A program made the position numbers and the translations under genes. From Nocardioides pini (GTDB lineage: Bacteria; Actinomycetota; Actinomycetes; Propionibacteriales; Nocardioidaceae): a DNA stretch of 64,000 nucleotides. The stretch lies in assembly GCF_026712185.1 (NCBI RefSeq), contig NZ_JAPPUX010000006.1, positions 62,001-126,000 of the forward strand. Reading direction: 5' to 3'. Below, in pieces: positions 8,731 to 17,485 of this stretch; within the stretch, counting starts at the first letter, position 1, and each line of letters opens with the position of its first letter. The notes under the pieces are model-generated. The model worked only from the letters and a program-made list of their open reading frames with translations. It was not told where the DNA came from and made no database searches.

Positions 8731-10374
8731 ATGACGCGTGTCCGCCTGTCCCGGCTGCCCGGCGAGCGCGTGCGGGTGTCCGAGGAAGGCGCGACCCACG
8801 AGGTCGCGGTCGCCGACCTGCCGTCGTACGTCAGCGAGCGCGAGCCCGAGACCCCGCGGTGGGTCTGGGACGACACCGCGCGGTGGTACCCCCCGCTCCT
8901 GGCCGCCGGGGTGCGGGTGGCCCGGTGCCACGACCTCCGGCTGTGCCGGCGCCTGCTGGCCCGGGCGCCGGCCGTCGACCCGTCGCTGCTGGCCGGCGAC
9001 GAGGCCGGGCTGTGGGACCGGCTGCGACCGGCCGCCGCGGCCGTGACGGAGCCCGTCCTGTTCAGCGGGGACGACGCCCTCGACCACCTGCGCGCCGACG
9101 TGGAGGACGTACGACAGCTGGCGGCGATCGACGCGTCCCCCGACGCCGCGCGGCTCAGGCTGCTCGTCGCGGCGGAGTCGGCCGGTGCGCTGGCGGCCGC
9201 CGAGATGACCCACGCGGGCGTGCCGTGGCGCGTCGACGTCCACGAGGCGCTGCTCACCGAGAAGCTCGGGCCGCGTCCGCCCCGCGGCGCGCGCCCCCGC
9301 CTCCTGGCGGAGTGCGCCGACGACGTGCGCCGCGTCCTCGACGCCCCCGGCCTCAACCCGGACTCCCGACCCGACCTGCTGGCGGCGCTGCGGCGAGCCG
9401 GCGTGGACGTCTCCGACACCCGCGCGTCGAGCCTGCGCGCCGTCGACCACGCGGTCGTCGAGCCGCTGCTGCGCTACAAGTCCCTCGCCCACCTGTTCTC
9501 GACCAACGGCTGGGCGTGGATCGACGAGTGGGTCCGCGACGGCAGGTTCCGCGCGGTCTACCAGCCCGCGGGGTCGGCGACGGGGCGGTGGTCGTCCAAC
9601 GGTGGCGGCGCCCTGTCGTTCCCGGCACAGGTGCGCTCGGCGGCCGTCGCCGACGAGGGCTGGGTCCTCGTCGTCGCCGACGTCGCGCAGCTCGAGCCGC
9701 GCGTGCTGGCCGGGATGAGCGGCGACCGCGCGCTGGCGGGGGCCGCGCGGGGCGCCGACCTCTACCAGGGCATGGTCGACGCCGGCGCCGTCGCCACCCG
9801 GCAGGACGCCAAGCTCGGCCTGCTGGGCGCGATGTACGGCGCCACCAGCGGTGAGAGCGGCCGGATGGTGGCCGGCCTGACCAGGCGCTACCCGCAGGCG
9901 TTCGGGCTGGTCGAGGAGGCCGCCCGGGCGGGCGAGCGCGGACAGGTGGTCCGCACCCTGCTCGGGCGGGGCAGCCCGACCCTCGGCGGGTCCTGGGACG
10001 AGTCGCCCGACGCACCCCCGGCCGACCTCCACGACCTCGACCGGCGGCGTCGCTCCTTCGGCCGGTTCACCCGCAACTTCGTGGTGCAGGGCACCGGCGC
10101 CGAGTGGGCGCTGTGCTGGGTCGCCGACCTCCGCAACCGTCTCTGGCGCCTCGGCGCCCGGGGTGCCCTCGACGACCGGCCCCACCTCGTCCTCTTCCTC
10201 CACGACGAGGTGGTCGTGCACGCCCCGGCCGGGCTCGCCGACGCCGTGGCCGCCGAGCTGGCCGAGGCGGCGACCACCGCGGGCCGGCTGCTGTTCCGCG
10301 AGCTCCCCGTCGACTTCCCGCTCACCGTGTCAGTGGTGCGCTCCTACGCCGAGGCCGGCAAGCCGGGGACCTAG
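8731..10374 (+). CDS. Actinobacterial bifunctional 3'-5' exonuclease/DNA polymerase (family A, short form)
   Basis: 547 residues. The C-terminal half keeps family-A polymerase motifs: motif A as DVAQLEPRVLAG (Asp plus Gln/Glu), motif B as a degenerate TRQDAKLGLLGAMYG, and motif C as FLHDEVVVH with the catalytic Asp-Glu. The N-terminal 200 residues would carry the exonuclease-like fold, without the 5' nuclease domain of Pol I. It starts at ATG 8731; the open frame continues into the upstream gene but that is not credible. Such proteins occur widely in actinobacteria beside housekeeping PolA; their job is not settled. It lies 68 nt after the Acg-like gene. Confidence 0.85.
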   Translation: MTRVRLSRLPGERVRVSEEGATHEVAVADLPSYVSEREPETPRWVWDDTARWYPPLLAAGVRVARCHDLRLCRRLLARAPAVDPSLLAGDEAGLWDRLRPAAAAVTEPVLFSGDDALDHLRADVEDVRQLAAIDASPDAARLRLLVAAESAGALAAAEMTHAGVPWRVDVHEALLTEKLGPRPPRGARPRLLAECADDVRRVLDAPGLNPDSRPDLLAALRRAGVDVSDTRASSLRAVDHAVVEPLLRYKSLAHLFSTNGWAWIDEWVRDGRFRAVYQPAGSATGRWSSNGGGALSFPAQVRSAAVADEGWVLVVADVAQLEPRVLAGMSGDRALAGAARGADLYQGMVDAGAVATRQDAKLGLLGAMYGATSGESGRMVAGLTRRYPQAFGLVEEAARAGERGQVVRTLLGRGSPTLGGSWDESPDAPPADLHDLDRRRRSFGRFTRNFVVQGTGAEWALCWVADLRNRLWRLGARGALDDRPHLVLFLHDEVVVHAPAGLADAVAAELAEAATTAGRLLFRELPVDFPLTVSVVRSYAEAGKPGT

Positions 10375-10457
10375 GTCCTCGCCGACGCCGACCTTCGCCC
10401 CTGACCCGTCCCCCGCACACCAGTGGATGCTCGAGGTGGAGGACGGGAGGTGCCGTC

Positions 10458-11792
10458 GTGACCACGACGCTGGAGCCCCGCACGAGCCTCGACGCCGTGC
10501 CGCGCCGGCGCACGCGCGCCTCCGTCGTACGCCGCTTCGTCGGCGGGTTCTACCTCGTCATGGGCGGCATCAACGCGGGCATCGTGGCGGCGGACCCCGA
10601 CACCTACCGGACCTTCGCCGACGGCGCGTTCTGGCCGTTCGTCACCGACACCTGGCACGACGTCGTCATGACCCACCCGGTCCCGTGGATCCTGGCGCTG
10701 GCCGCCGGCGAGGTCGTGCTGGGACTGCTGCTCCTGCGCGGCGGTGCGGCGGCCCGGGCCGGCTGGGTCGGCGTGATCGTCTTCCACGTCCTGCTGATGT
10801 CGTTCGGCTTCGGGTTCTGGCTGTGGAGCGTCCCGGCGCTCCTGGTGCTCGTGGCGGCCGCGCGCTCCGACTGGCCCGCACTCGGCGAACCCGCGCCGGT
10901 CGCGGCCACCGGGCCGGTCGCTGCGCCGCCGCCCCTGCCCCCGGTGGACGGCGTCCCCCGCTCGCGCGCGACGCTCGCGTCGACGTGGGTGCTGGCCACC
11001 GCCGTGGTGGCCGCGTCCCTCTACGGGCTCCTCGCCGAGACGCCGTACCGCTCGTTGCCCGAGGCCACCGTGGTGTCCGCGCGGGCGCAGGACGCGTGCA
11101 GCATCGTGGTGGCGGTCCTGCTGGTCCTCCTGGTCCGCCGGCCGGTCACGTCCGTCGCGACCCACCTCGCGCGGCTCGGGCTGCTGGCGTACCTGCTCTA
11201 CAGCTACCTGATCTACGTCATGGGTGTGCCGATGAACCGGGCGTTCCTCGCCTACGTCGTCATCGTCTCCCTGTCGGGGGCCGGACTGCTCGGCGGCCTG
11301 CTGGGAATCCACGACCGTCCGCCGGTGTCCGGCGCGTCCCCGCGGTTGACCCGGACGACCGGCTGGGTCCTCGTCGTCACGGCCGTCCTGTTCGCGGGGC
11401 TGTGGCTCTCGGTGCTGGTGCCGTACGCCCTCGGGGGAAGCCCGCCGGAGCCGCAGGGCGTGGGCGGCACGCCGTACCCCGTCTTCGTCCTCGACCTCGC
11501 CGCCGTGCTGCCCGCCATCGCCGCGGTGGGCGTGCTCCTGCTGCGCGGTCGGGCCGCGGCCGGCGCGCTGGCCACCGTGGCGGTGCTCAAGATCCTGACG
11601 CTCTTCACCGCGCTGTGGGCCGGTCCCGTCCTGGCGCTCGCGACGGACGCCGACGTCCACCTCGGCCCGGACGCCGTGCCCAGTCTCCTGCTGCTCGCGG
11701 CGACCGCGTGGCTGACGGTGCGGTGGCTGCGCTCCTTCGCCCCGGCCCCGTCCACCGCCTCCACCCCCTTGCACGAGAGGAGCACGCCATGA
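10458..11792 (+). CDS. Polytopic membrane protein of unknown function
   Basis: 444 residues from a GTG at 10458, preceded by a GGAGGACGGGAGG ribosome-site region. I count ten to twelve hydrophobic segments, for example YLVMGGINAGIVAA, ILALAAGEVVLGLLLL, GVIVFHVLLMSFGFGFWL and LLLAATAWLTVRWL. No family is recognised; the first third loosely resembles small DoxX-like or integral membrane proteins of mycobacteria. Its stop overlaps the start of the flavodoxin gene (ATGA), so the two are co-translated and a membrane redox or sensing partnership is possible but unproven. Confidence 0.75.
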   Translation: MTTTLEPRTSLDAVPRRRTRASVVRRFVGGFYLVMGGINAGIVAADPDTYRTFADGAFWPFVTDTWHDVVMTHPVPWILALAAGEVVLGLLLLRGGAAARAGWVGVIVFHVLLMSFGFGFWLWSVPALLVLVAAARSDWPALGEPAPVAATGPVAAPPPLPPVDGVPRSRATLASTWVLATAVVAASLYGLLAETPYRSLPEATVVSARAQDACSIVVAVLLVLLVRRPVTSVATHLARLGLLAYLLYSYLIYVMGVPMNRAFLAYVVIVSLSGAGLLGGLLGIHDRPPVSGASPRLTRTTGWVLVVTAVLFAGLWLSVLVPYALGGSPPEPQGVGGTPYPVFVLDLAAVLPAIAAVGVLLLRGRAAAGALATVAVLKILTLFTALWAGPVLALATDADVHLGPDAVPSLLLLAATAWLTVRWLRSFAPAPSTASTPLHERSTP

Positions 11793-12301
11793 CCGCACTG
11801 GTCGTCCACGAGTCCCACTGGGGCAACACCCGAGCCGTCGCGCAGGCGATCGCCGACGGCCTGAACGACAGCGCCGGCGGTCCGGTCGAGGTCGTCGACG
11901 TCGGTTCGGCCCCGTCCCCGATCCCCACCGACGTCGACCTGGTCGTCCTCGGCGGCCCGACCCACGCCTTCTCGATGAGCCGGCCCAGCACCCGGCACGA
12001 CGCCCACGACCGCGGGGCGGAGCCCGGCCACGAGGGCCCGGGGATCCGGGAGTGGCTGGAGACCCTGCCGAGGAACAACGCCTCGACCGCCGTCGCCACC
12101 TTCGACACCCGCGCCGAGCAGGTGCGCCGGCTGCCCGGGTCGGCGGCCCGCGCGGCCGCCCGGTTCGTGTCGAGGCACCGGCTCGGGCGGATGGTCGCCA
12201 GCGAGTCCTTCTACGTCGAGGACTCCCCCGGACCGCTCCTGGACGGCGAGCTCGAGCGCGCGCGTGCCTGGGGCCGGGCCCTGGCGTCGGGGCACAGCTG
12301 A
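11789..12301 (+). CDS. Flavodoxin-family protein
   Basis: 170 residues. The N-terminus MTALVVHESHWGNTRAVA holds the phosphate-binding loop of flavodoxins (ESxxGNT), and LVVLGGPTHAFSMSRP is the second FMN loop. It is probably a cytosolic FMN redox protein. A 4 nt ATGA overlap links it to the membrane protein gene upstream. The mid-part with a DAHDRGAEPGHEG loop is unusual and could replace the isoalloxazine-contacting loop. Confidence 0.85.
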   Translation: MTALVVHESHWGNTRAVAQAIADGLNDSAGGPVEVVDVGSAPSPIPTDVDLVVLGGPTHAFSMSRPSTRHDAHDRGAEPGHEGPGIREWLETLPRNNASTAVATFDTRAEQVRRLPGSAARAAARFVSRHRLGRMVASESFYVEDSPGPLLDGELERARAWGRALASGHS

Positions 12302-12393
12302 GCGGCACCGGCCCTGTGGGCCTCGTCTCAGTGTGAGCGAGCCCGCATACTCCCGGTTTGCGCACCGGAGCGCTTCTTTGGTCTGGTCGTCGG

Positions 12394-14154
12394 ATGGCCA
12401 CAGGAATCGAACACCCACGCGACCTGCCCACACCCGACCTCCCCGACGAGCCGCACCCCGCCCTGGACGCGGCGATCGAGCCCACCGAGCCCCGCGAGAC
12501 GGGCCTCGACAAGGTGGTCTTCGGCGTCACGGCCGTCGTGAGCCTCGCCTTCCTGGTGTGGGGCTTCCTCAGCACCGACAGCCTCGCCGAGGCCTCGGGC
12601 AGCGGCCTGGCCTGGACGATGCGGAACACCGGCTGGCTGTTCGTGCTGACCTCGAGCGCCTTCGTCGTCTTCGTCATCTGGCTGGCGCTGGGCAAGTTCG
12701 GCAACATCCCGCTCGGTCGTGACGACGAGGAGCCCGAGTTCCGGACCGTCTCGTGGGTGGCCATGATGTTCAGCGCCGGCATGGGCATCGGCCTGATGTT
12801 CTACGGCGTCAGCGAGCCCGTCACCCACTTCGTCACCCCGCCGCCGGGCACCGGCGAGGCCGGCAACACCGAGGCTGCCCAGCACGCGATGGCGACCACA
12901 ATGTTCCACTGGACGCTGCACCCCTGGGCGATCTACGCGGTCGTCGGGCTCGCGGTGGCGTACGGCGTCTACCGCAAGGGCCGCCTCCAGCTGATCAGCT
13001 CGGCCTTCGAGCCGCTGCTGGGCCGCCACGCCCACGGCCTGGGCGGCAAGGCGATCGACATGTTCGCGATCTTCGCGACCCTCTTCGGCTCGGCGACCTC
13101 GCTCGGCCTCGGCGCCCTGCAGATCGAGTCCGGCCTGCAGATCGTCGCCGGGCTCGGCGACACCGGCAACGGCGTCCTGGTCGGCATCATCGCCGTCCTC
13201 ACCGCCGCCTTCGTGCTCTCCGCCGTCTCCGGCGTCGCCAAGGGCATCCAGTGGCTGTCCAACATCAACATGGTCCTGGCCGTGGCGCTCGCCCTCTTCG
13301 TCTTCGTGGTCGGGCCCACAGTGTTCATCCTCAACCTGGTGCCCACCTCGATCGGCAGCTACGTCGCCGACCTCCCGATGATGGCCGCACGGACCGCCGC
13401 CGAGGGTGACGAGGTCAGCTCCTGGCTGTCGACCTGGACCGTCTTCTACTGGGCCTGGTGGCTCTCCTGGACGCCCTTCGTGGGCATGTTCATCGCCCGC
13501 ATCTCCCGCGGCCGCACCATCCGCCAGTTCGTCACCGGCGTGCTCCTGGTGCCGAGCATGATCAGCGTCGTGTGGTTCTGCATCTTCGGCGGCGCCGCGA
13601 TGGACCTGCAGCAGGCCGGCACCGACATCGCCGGCGCGGGTGGCCTGGAGAACCAGCTGTTCAGCACCCTCGACGCCTACCCGCTGGCCACCGTGTCCAG
13701 CATCGTCGTGATGGTCCTCGTCGGCATCTTCTTCGTCTCCGGCGCCGACGCCGCCTCGATCGTCATGGGCTCGCTCTCCGAGCGCGGCACCATCCACCCG
13801 AGCCGGCCGACCGTCATCTTCTGGGGCGTGGCCACCGGTGCCGTCGCCGCGGTGATGCTGCTCGTGGGCGGCGCGGACGCACTCAGCGGGCTGCAGACCA
13901 TCACGGTGATCGCGGCCCTGCCCTTCGTGCTCATCATGATCGGCCTGGCGGTGGCGCTGGTGAAGGACCTCGCGCAGGACCCGCGCGTGGTGCGGCGCAA
14001 GTACGCCATCGAGGCCGTGGAGGCCGCCGTCATCACCGGTGTCACCGAGCACGGCGACGACTTCGTCCTCTCCGTGGAGAAGGGCGAGGTGGACGAGGGC
14101 ACCGTCGACGAGGACAGGGTCGACGAGGACGACCTCGAGACCGTCCGCCGCTGA
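12394..14154 (+). CDS. BCCT-family betaine/choline/carnitine transporter
   Basis: 586 residues with about twelve membrane helices. Family motifs are GMGIGLMFYGVSEPVTHF, the HPWAIYAVVGLAVAYG stretch and the WWLSWTPFVGMFIARISRGRTIR segment. BCCT proteins bring in quaternary-ammonium osmolytes, usually with Na+ or H+. The C-terminal tail (about 60 residues) is strongly acidic (VDEGTVDEDRVDEDD), a possible osmosensing tail. The start is uncertain: ATG 12394 has no good ribosome site, whereas a TTG at 12358 sits 6 nt after CATACT and could be a leaderless start adding 12 residues. Confidence 0.92.
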   Translation: MATGIEHPRDLPTPDLPDEPHPALDAAIEPTEPRETGLDKVVFGVTAVVSLAFLVWGFLSTDSLAEASGSGLAWTMRNTGWLFVLTSSAFVVFVIWLALGKFGNIPLGRDDEEPEFRTVSWVAMMFSAGMGIGLMFYGVSEPVTHFVTPPPGTGEAGNTEAAQHAMATTMFHWTLHPWAIYAVVGLAVAYGVYRKGRLQLISSAFEPLLGRHAHGLGGKAIDMFAIFATLFGSATSLGLGALQIESGLQIVAGLGDTGNGVLVGIIAVLTAAFVLSAVSGVAKGIQWLSNINMVLAVALALFVFVVGPTVFILNLVPTSIGSYVADLPMMAARTAAEGDEVSSWLSTWTVFYWAWWLSWTPFVGMFIARISRGRTIRQFVTGVLLVPSMISVVWFCIFGGAAMDLQQAGTDIAGAGGLENQLFSTLDAYPLATVSSIVVMVLVGIFFVSGADAASIVMGSLSERGTIHPSRPTVIFWGVATGAVAAVMLLVGGADALSGLQTITVIAALPFVLIMIGLAVALVKDLAQDPRVVRRKYAIEAVEAAVITGVTEHGDDFVLSVEKGEVDEGTVDEDRVDEDDLETVRR

Positions 14155-14164
14155 CCTCCGCGAC

Positions 14165-14204
14165 GCGGGAGCCGCTCTCCACAGGTACGTGCAGCGGCTC
14201 CCGC
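14165..14204 (+). terminator. Intrinsic terminator-like hairpin after BCCT transporter
   Basis: GCGGGAGCCGCT pairs perfectly (12 bp) with AGCGGCTCCCGC across a 16 nt loop, 10 nt after the transporter stop. There is no T tract, as is common in actinobacteria. Confidence 0.7.
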
Positions 14205-14236
14205 GCCGCGCCGATCGCGGAGCCGGTCCTGACGCC

Positions 14237-14242
14237 TAGGCT
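14237..14242 (+). promoter_or_regulatory. -10 hexamer of leaderless LysR-type effector-domain gene
   Basis: TAGGCT ends 7 nt before the ATG at 14250; this spacing predicts a transcript starting at the start codon. Confidence 0.55.
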
Positions 14243-14249
14243 CGGTGCC

Positions 14250-14831
14250 ATGACCGACACTCTGCGGATCGGGTTCGTCACCGGCGCGACCCCCGACAAG
14301 TGGGCCCGCCACTGGCGCGACCGCCGCCGCGAGCCCCTCGAGCTCGTGCCGGTGACGGAGTCCGACCAGGTCGTCGGCGTGCGCGACGGCAACCTCGACA
14401 TGGCGCTCGTACGCCTCCCCGTCGACCGGGACGGGCTGCACTGCGTCCGGCTCTACGACGAGCTGCAGGTGGCGGTGGCCTCGCGCGACCACGTGCTCGC
14501 CGCCGCGGACGAGGAGGTCACGACCGCCGACCTCGACGACGAGCAGCTCGTCCGCCCGCACCCGAGCGGCTGGACGCCCTCGGCCGAGCAGCTCGACTGG
14601 CCGCCGATGAGCGAGCAGGAGGCGGTGGAGACCGTCGCCGCCGGCACCGGTGTCGTCGTCGTACCGATGTCGGTCGCGCGGCTCCACCAGCGCAAGGACG
14701 TCGTGACGCGCGTGGTCTCCGACCTCGAGCCGACGACGATCGCGCTGGTGTGGCTCGTCGAGCGCGACGACGAGGTGACGCAGGCCTTCGTCGGCGTCAC
14801 CAAGGGGCGGACGGCCAACACCTCGCGCTGA
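14250..14831 (+). CDS. LysR-type substrate-binding domain protein without DNA-binding domain
   Basis: 193 residues that begin directly in a periplasmic-binding-protein-like fold (LRIGFVTGATPDKWARHW...), with GNLDMALVRLPVD and a later MSEQEAVETVAAGTGVVVVPMSVA, as in LysR effector domains. The N-terminal helix-turn-helix (about 80 residues) is absent, and the leaderless start leaves no room for one. Such stand-alone domains are common in actinobacteria and unexplained; they may bind a small ligand or another regulator. Confidence 0.75.
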   Translation: MTDTLRIGFVTGATPDKWARHWRDRRREPLELVPVTESDQVVGVRDGNLDMALVRLPVDRDGLHCVRLYDELQVAVASRDHVLAAADEEVTTADLDDEQLVRPHPSGWTPSAEQLDWPPMSEQEAVETVAAGTGVVVVPMSVARLHQRKDVVTRVVSDLEPTTIALVWLVERDDEVTQAFVGVTKGRTANTSR

Positions 14832-14865
14832 GTCTGCTCAGCCCCTGACCGGGGTACGGGTCGCC

Positions 14866-15933
14866 ATGCGCATCGTCATCACGGGAGCCAGCGGCAACGT
14901 CGGCTCGGCCCTTGTCCGGCGACTGGCCCGGGACGGCGGTCACGAGCTGGTCGGGCTCGTCCGGCGCCCACCGCGCAGGGACGTGTCGTTCCCCGCGATG
15001 CAGTGGTCGTCCGTCGACCTCACCGACGACACGCACACGGACAGGCTGCACGCCGCCTGCGCGGGTGCCGACGCGGTCGTGCACCTCGCGTGGGGGTTCC
15101 AGCCCTCGCACCGGGAGGACCGCCTCCGCGAGCTCGGCGTCGGCGGCACGGGACGGGTCATCGACGCCGTGGTGGCCGCGGGCGTGCCGCACCTTGTGCA
15201 CATGTCCTCGGTGGGCGCCTACTCACCCAAGGAGGACGACGCGCCGGTGGACGAGTCCTGGCCCACCGGTGGCGTGCCGACGTCGATGTACAGCCGGCAC
15301 AAGGCTGCGGCGGAGCGGCTGCTCGACGAGCTGGAGGTCGACGCCCCCGACGTCGTCGTCAGCCGCGTGCGTCCCGGCATCGTCGGCCAGCGTGCCGCGG
15401 GCAGTGCCCTGCTGCGCTACGGCCTGCCCGCGATCGTCCCCGCCGGCCTGCTGCGGCACGTGCCCGTCGTGCCGATCGACGCGGGGCTCGTCATCCCGAT
15501 GGTGCACGCCGACGACGTGGCCGACGCGATCGCGCGGATCCTGGAGGCCCGCGCACCGGGCGCGTTCAACCTCGCGGCCGAGCCACCGGTCACCGCCCAG
15601 GACGTCGCCGACGCCCTCGGTGCCCGCCTCGTCCACGTCCCGTCCGGCGTCGTGCGCGCGGCCGTGTCGGCCAGCTGGCACGCGCGGGTGCAGCCGCTCG
15701 ACCCCGGGTGGATCGACCTGGGCTACGCCGTCCCCCTGCTCGACACCGCCCGGGCGCGGACGGAGCTGGGCTGGGCGCCGGTGACCGACGCGGCCACGGT
15801 CCTCGCCGAGACGCTCGCCGGGATGCAGGACAGCGCCTGGTCGGGGTCGGCGGTCCTCCGTCCCCGGACCGTCGGGGGCGGTGTGCTGCGGACCCTGCGC
15901 CACGGTCCGGTCAGCAGTCGTCGCGCGCCGTGA
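14866..15933 (+). CDS. NAD-dependent epimerase/dehydratase family protein (extended SDR)
   Basis: 355 residues. The N-terminal VITGASGNVGSALVRRL is the cofactor-binding motif, HLAWG follows beta4, and YSRHKAAAE holds the catalytic Tyr-Lys. The C-terminal half fits a nucleotide-sugar-type substrate domain, but the substrate cannot be read off. It converges on the acetyltransferase gene, with the two coding ends overlapping by 23 nt. Confidence 0.85.
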   Translation: MRIVITGASGNVGSALVRRLARDGGHELVGLVRRPPRRDVSFPAMQWSSVDLTDDTHTDRLHAACAGADAVVHLAWGFQPSHREDRLRELGVGGTGRVIDAVVAAGVPHLVHMSSVGAYSPKEDDAPVDESWPTGGVPTSMYSRHKAAAERLLDELEVDAPDVVVSRVRPGIVGQRAAGSALLRYGLPAIVPAGLLRHVPVVPIDAGLVIPMVHADDVADAIARILEARAPGAFNLAAEPPVTAQDVADALGARLVHVPSGVVRAAVSASWHARVQPLDPGWIDLGYAVPLLDTARARTELGWAPVTDAATVLAETLAGMQDSAWSGSAVLRPRTVGGGVLRTLRHGPVSSRRAP

Positions 15934-16729
15934 GCGCCACCCGCGTGGCCGCCGGGACGAAGCCGTGCGCCGCCAGTCGGGCGGCCTCGTCCTCGTCGTC
16001 GGCCGCCGCCAGGACGGTCACGTGGCGGGCGTGGCGACGCGCCTCGTCCACCGCCGCGCCGAAGGCGGCCTCGGCGTGCGCGTCCTCGCCGCCCGGCGCG
16101 TAGCACGCGCCCATCCGCACCGTGCCCGCGAGCGTGCGGCTGCGGCCGCACATCGCGACCGGATCACCGTCGACCTCCCACAGCACCAGCGCCCCGCTGT
16201 CGAGTGGGTCGTCGACGACGTACGCGCGGTCGCTGGGGTCGCCGGGGAGGCCCGCCATCAGCTGGTCGAACCACCCGTGGAGCATCGCCCGGTCGTCCGG
16301 TCCGGCGACGCGCGGTCGGCCGTCGCGGACGGGCGCCGCGACCGGCCGGTCCAGCACGTGCACCGTGAAGGCCCGAGCGGGCTCCAGACGCGTGCCAGCC
16401 CCCGCCCACGCGTCCACGACCTCCTCCGCGATGGCGCCCGGCACACCCAGACCACCCGGCCGCCCGATGCGGCGCGCCAGCTCGTCCAGCGCGGTGCGGG
16501 ACATGCGCGTCAGGAGCGGGTTGTGGAGCGGCGCCCGGACGTACGCCCCGCCGACTGCACCGACGTCGTCAGTCCACCAGCCGCACTCGAGCCCCTCGGG
16601 CGCGGCGTCCGTGGCGAGGAGGTGGCCGACCTCGGCCAGCAGGGGCGCGTCCTCGACCGGGTGCTCGCCGAGCCACGGCCCTGCGTGACGCCAGAGCTCG
16701 GCCGCGTCGGTCGTCTGCGTCCACGCCAT
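15911..16729 (-). CDS. GNAT-like N-acetyltransferase domain protein
   Basis: 272 residues. The C-terminal half (about 130-265) has the GNAT layout: ALVLWEVDGDPVAMCGRSR (beta4), MGACYAPGG (beta4-alpha3) and AARLAAHGFVPAATRVAL at the end. The usual acetyl-CoA loop (Q/R-x-x-G-x-G/A) after YAP is replaced by EDAHAEAAFG, so cofactor binding is doubtful. The N-terminal 120 residues look like a degenerate first GNAT domain. Function is unknown. Confidence 0.7.
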   Translation of the reverse strand: MAWTQTTDAAELWRHAGPWLGEHPVEDAPLLAEVGHLLATDAAPEGLECGWWTDDVGAVGGAYVRAPLHNPLLTRMSRTALDELARRIGRPGGLGVPGAIAEEVVDAWAGAGTRLEPARAFTVHVLDRPVAAPVRDGRPRVAGPDDRAMLHGWFDQLMAGLPGDPSDRAYVVDDPLDSGALVLWEVDGDPVAMCGRSRTLAGTVRMGACYAPGGEDAHAEAAFGAAVDEARRHARHVTVLAAADDEDEAARLAAHGFVPAATRVALTARDDC

Positions 16730-16742
16730 GCCCGGTCGTCCC

Positions 16743-16895
16743 TCAGGAGCCGAAGAGTGACACGAGCACCACGGTGCCGACCATCACCAGCAGCAATGGG
16801 AGCAGCACCCAGAAGTTCCGGGTGTCGATCCACGTCTTCTTCGCGTCCGGGTCCCACGGTCCCTGCGGACGGTCGCTGCCGGGATTGATGATCAT
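16743..16895 (-). CDS. Small single-pass membrane protein (50 residues)
   Basis: A short open frame, ATG to TGA, just upstream of the acetyltransferase gene on the same strand (13 nt gap). It reads as a hydrophilic N-terminus with GPWDPDAKKTW followed by one long hydrophobic helix rich in Leu and Val and a short LFGS end. AAGGG lies about 9 nt before the ATG. Codon third positions are GC-rich as in the neighbours. No family is recognised. Confidence 0.6.
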   Translation of the reverse strand: MIINPGSDRPQGPWDPDAKKTWIDTRNFWVLLPLLLVMVGTVVLVSLFGS

Positions 16896-16940
16896 GGGCA
16901 CACCCTTGCACGGCGCCTCCGCGCGTGAGTGCCGTCGTGC

Positions 16941-17405
16941 TCACCGGATCCGGACGTCGGTGACCGGCGTGCCCGGCGGGAGCGACCGGACCTGCTCGTG
17001 GACCTGCCCGGCGATGTTGACCGACACCACGAAGTCTGCCGGCTCGATGTTCTCGACCGACAGCTCGCCCCCGAGGACCGGCGGGACCGTGAACGACAGG
17101 ACCTGGTCGGGTCCCGGGTCCATGCCCGCCTCGGCAGCAGCGTGCACGAGGTGCGACAGGAGGTACTGCTCCTGCGCCTCCCTCGTGTTCACGGCGGCCT
17201 GCAGGCTCGCCGCGTCGGGCCACGTCGGGACCAGGCTGCCCTCGACCGTGCCCAGGAACGAGAACGATCCGTCGGGCGCCTGGAGGAACACGTCGCCGAA
17301 CGCGTTTGCCAGGACCGGCTTCGACCGTTCGAGGCCTTCGAGCCACGTCCACGAGGACAGCGCCTGCACATAGGCCTCGCTGCTGAAGCGCCGCACGAGG
17401 TCCAT
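16941..17405 (-). CDS. DUF1851 (Tdi1-like immunity C-terminal domain) protein
   Basis: 154 residues. The pattern AFGDVFLQAPDGSFSFLGTVEG, LLSHLVHAAAEAGMDPGPDQVLSF and VPPVLGGELSVENIEPADF matches the DUF1851/T6SS immunity Tdi1 C-terminal family (GAD-like fold). Family members are immunity proteins in some Gram-negatives, but no toxin gene is adjacent here, so the role is open. Start is ATG. Confidence 0.75.
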   Translation of the reverse strand: MDLVRRFSSEAYVQALSSWTWLEGLERSKPVLANAFGDVFLQAPDGSFSFLGTVEGSLVPTWPDAASLQAAVNTREAQEQYLLSHLVHAAAEAGMDPGPDQVLSFTVPPVLGGELSVENIEPADFVVSVNIAGQVHEQVRSLPPGTPVTDVRIR

Positions 17406-17485
17406 CCGGCCACCCTAGGGCTCCGCACGTCGACGGACGCGCCCGTGGCCCCGCTACGTGGTCCGTGGCGGGGTGTGGGGCGGGG

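Noticed and set aside
12358..12393. TTG start for the BCCT transporter
   Set aside because: Not fully excluded: a CATACT box lies 6 nt upstream, but TTG leaderless starts are uncommon, so the ATG at 12394 is reported.
10371..12788. 805-codon minus-strand frame opposite the membrane protein and flavodoxin genes
   Set aside because: Low-complexity Arg/Gly/Asp-rich translation, no domain, antisense to genes with clear motifs.
16941..17405. Toxin-immunity (T6SS) module from the Tdi1-like protein
   Set aside because: No effector, VgrG or other secretion gene in the neighbourhood; the domain also occurs widely as an isolated protein.
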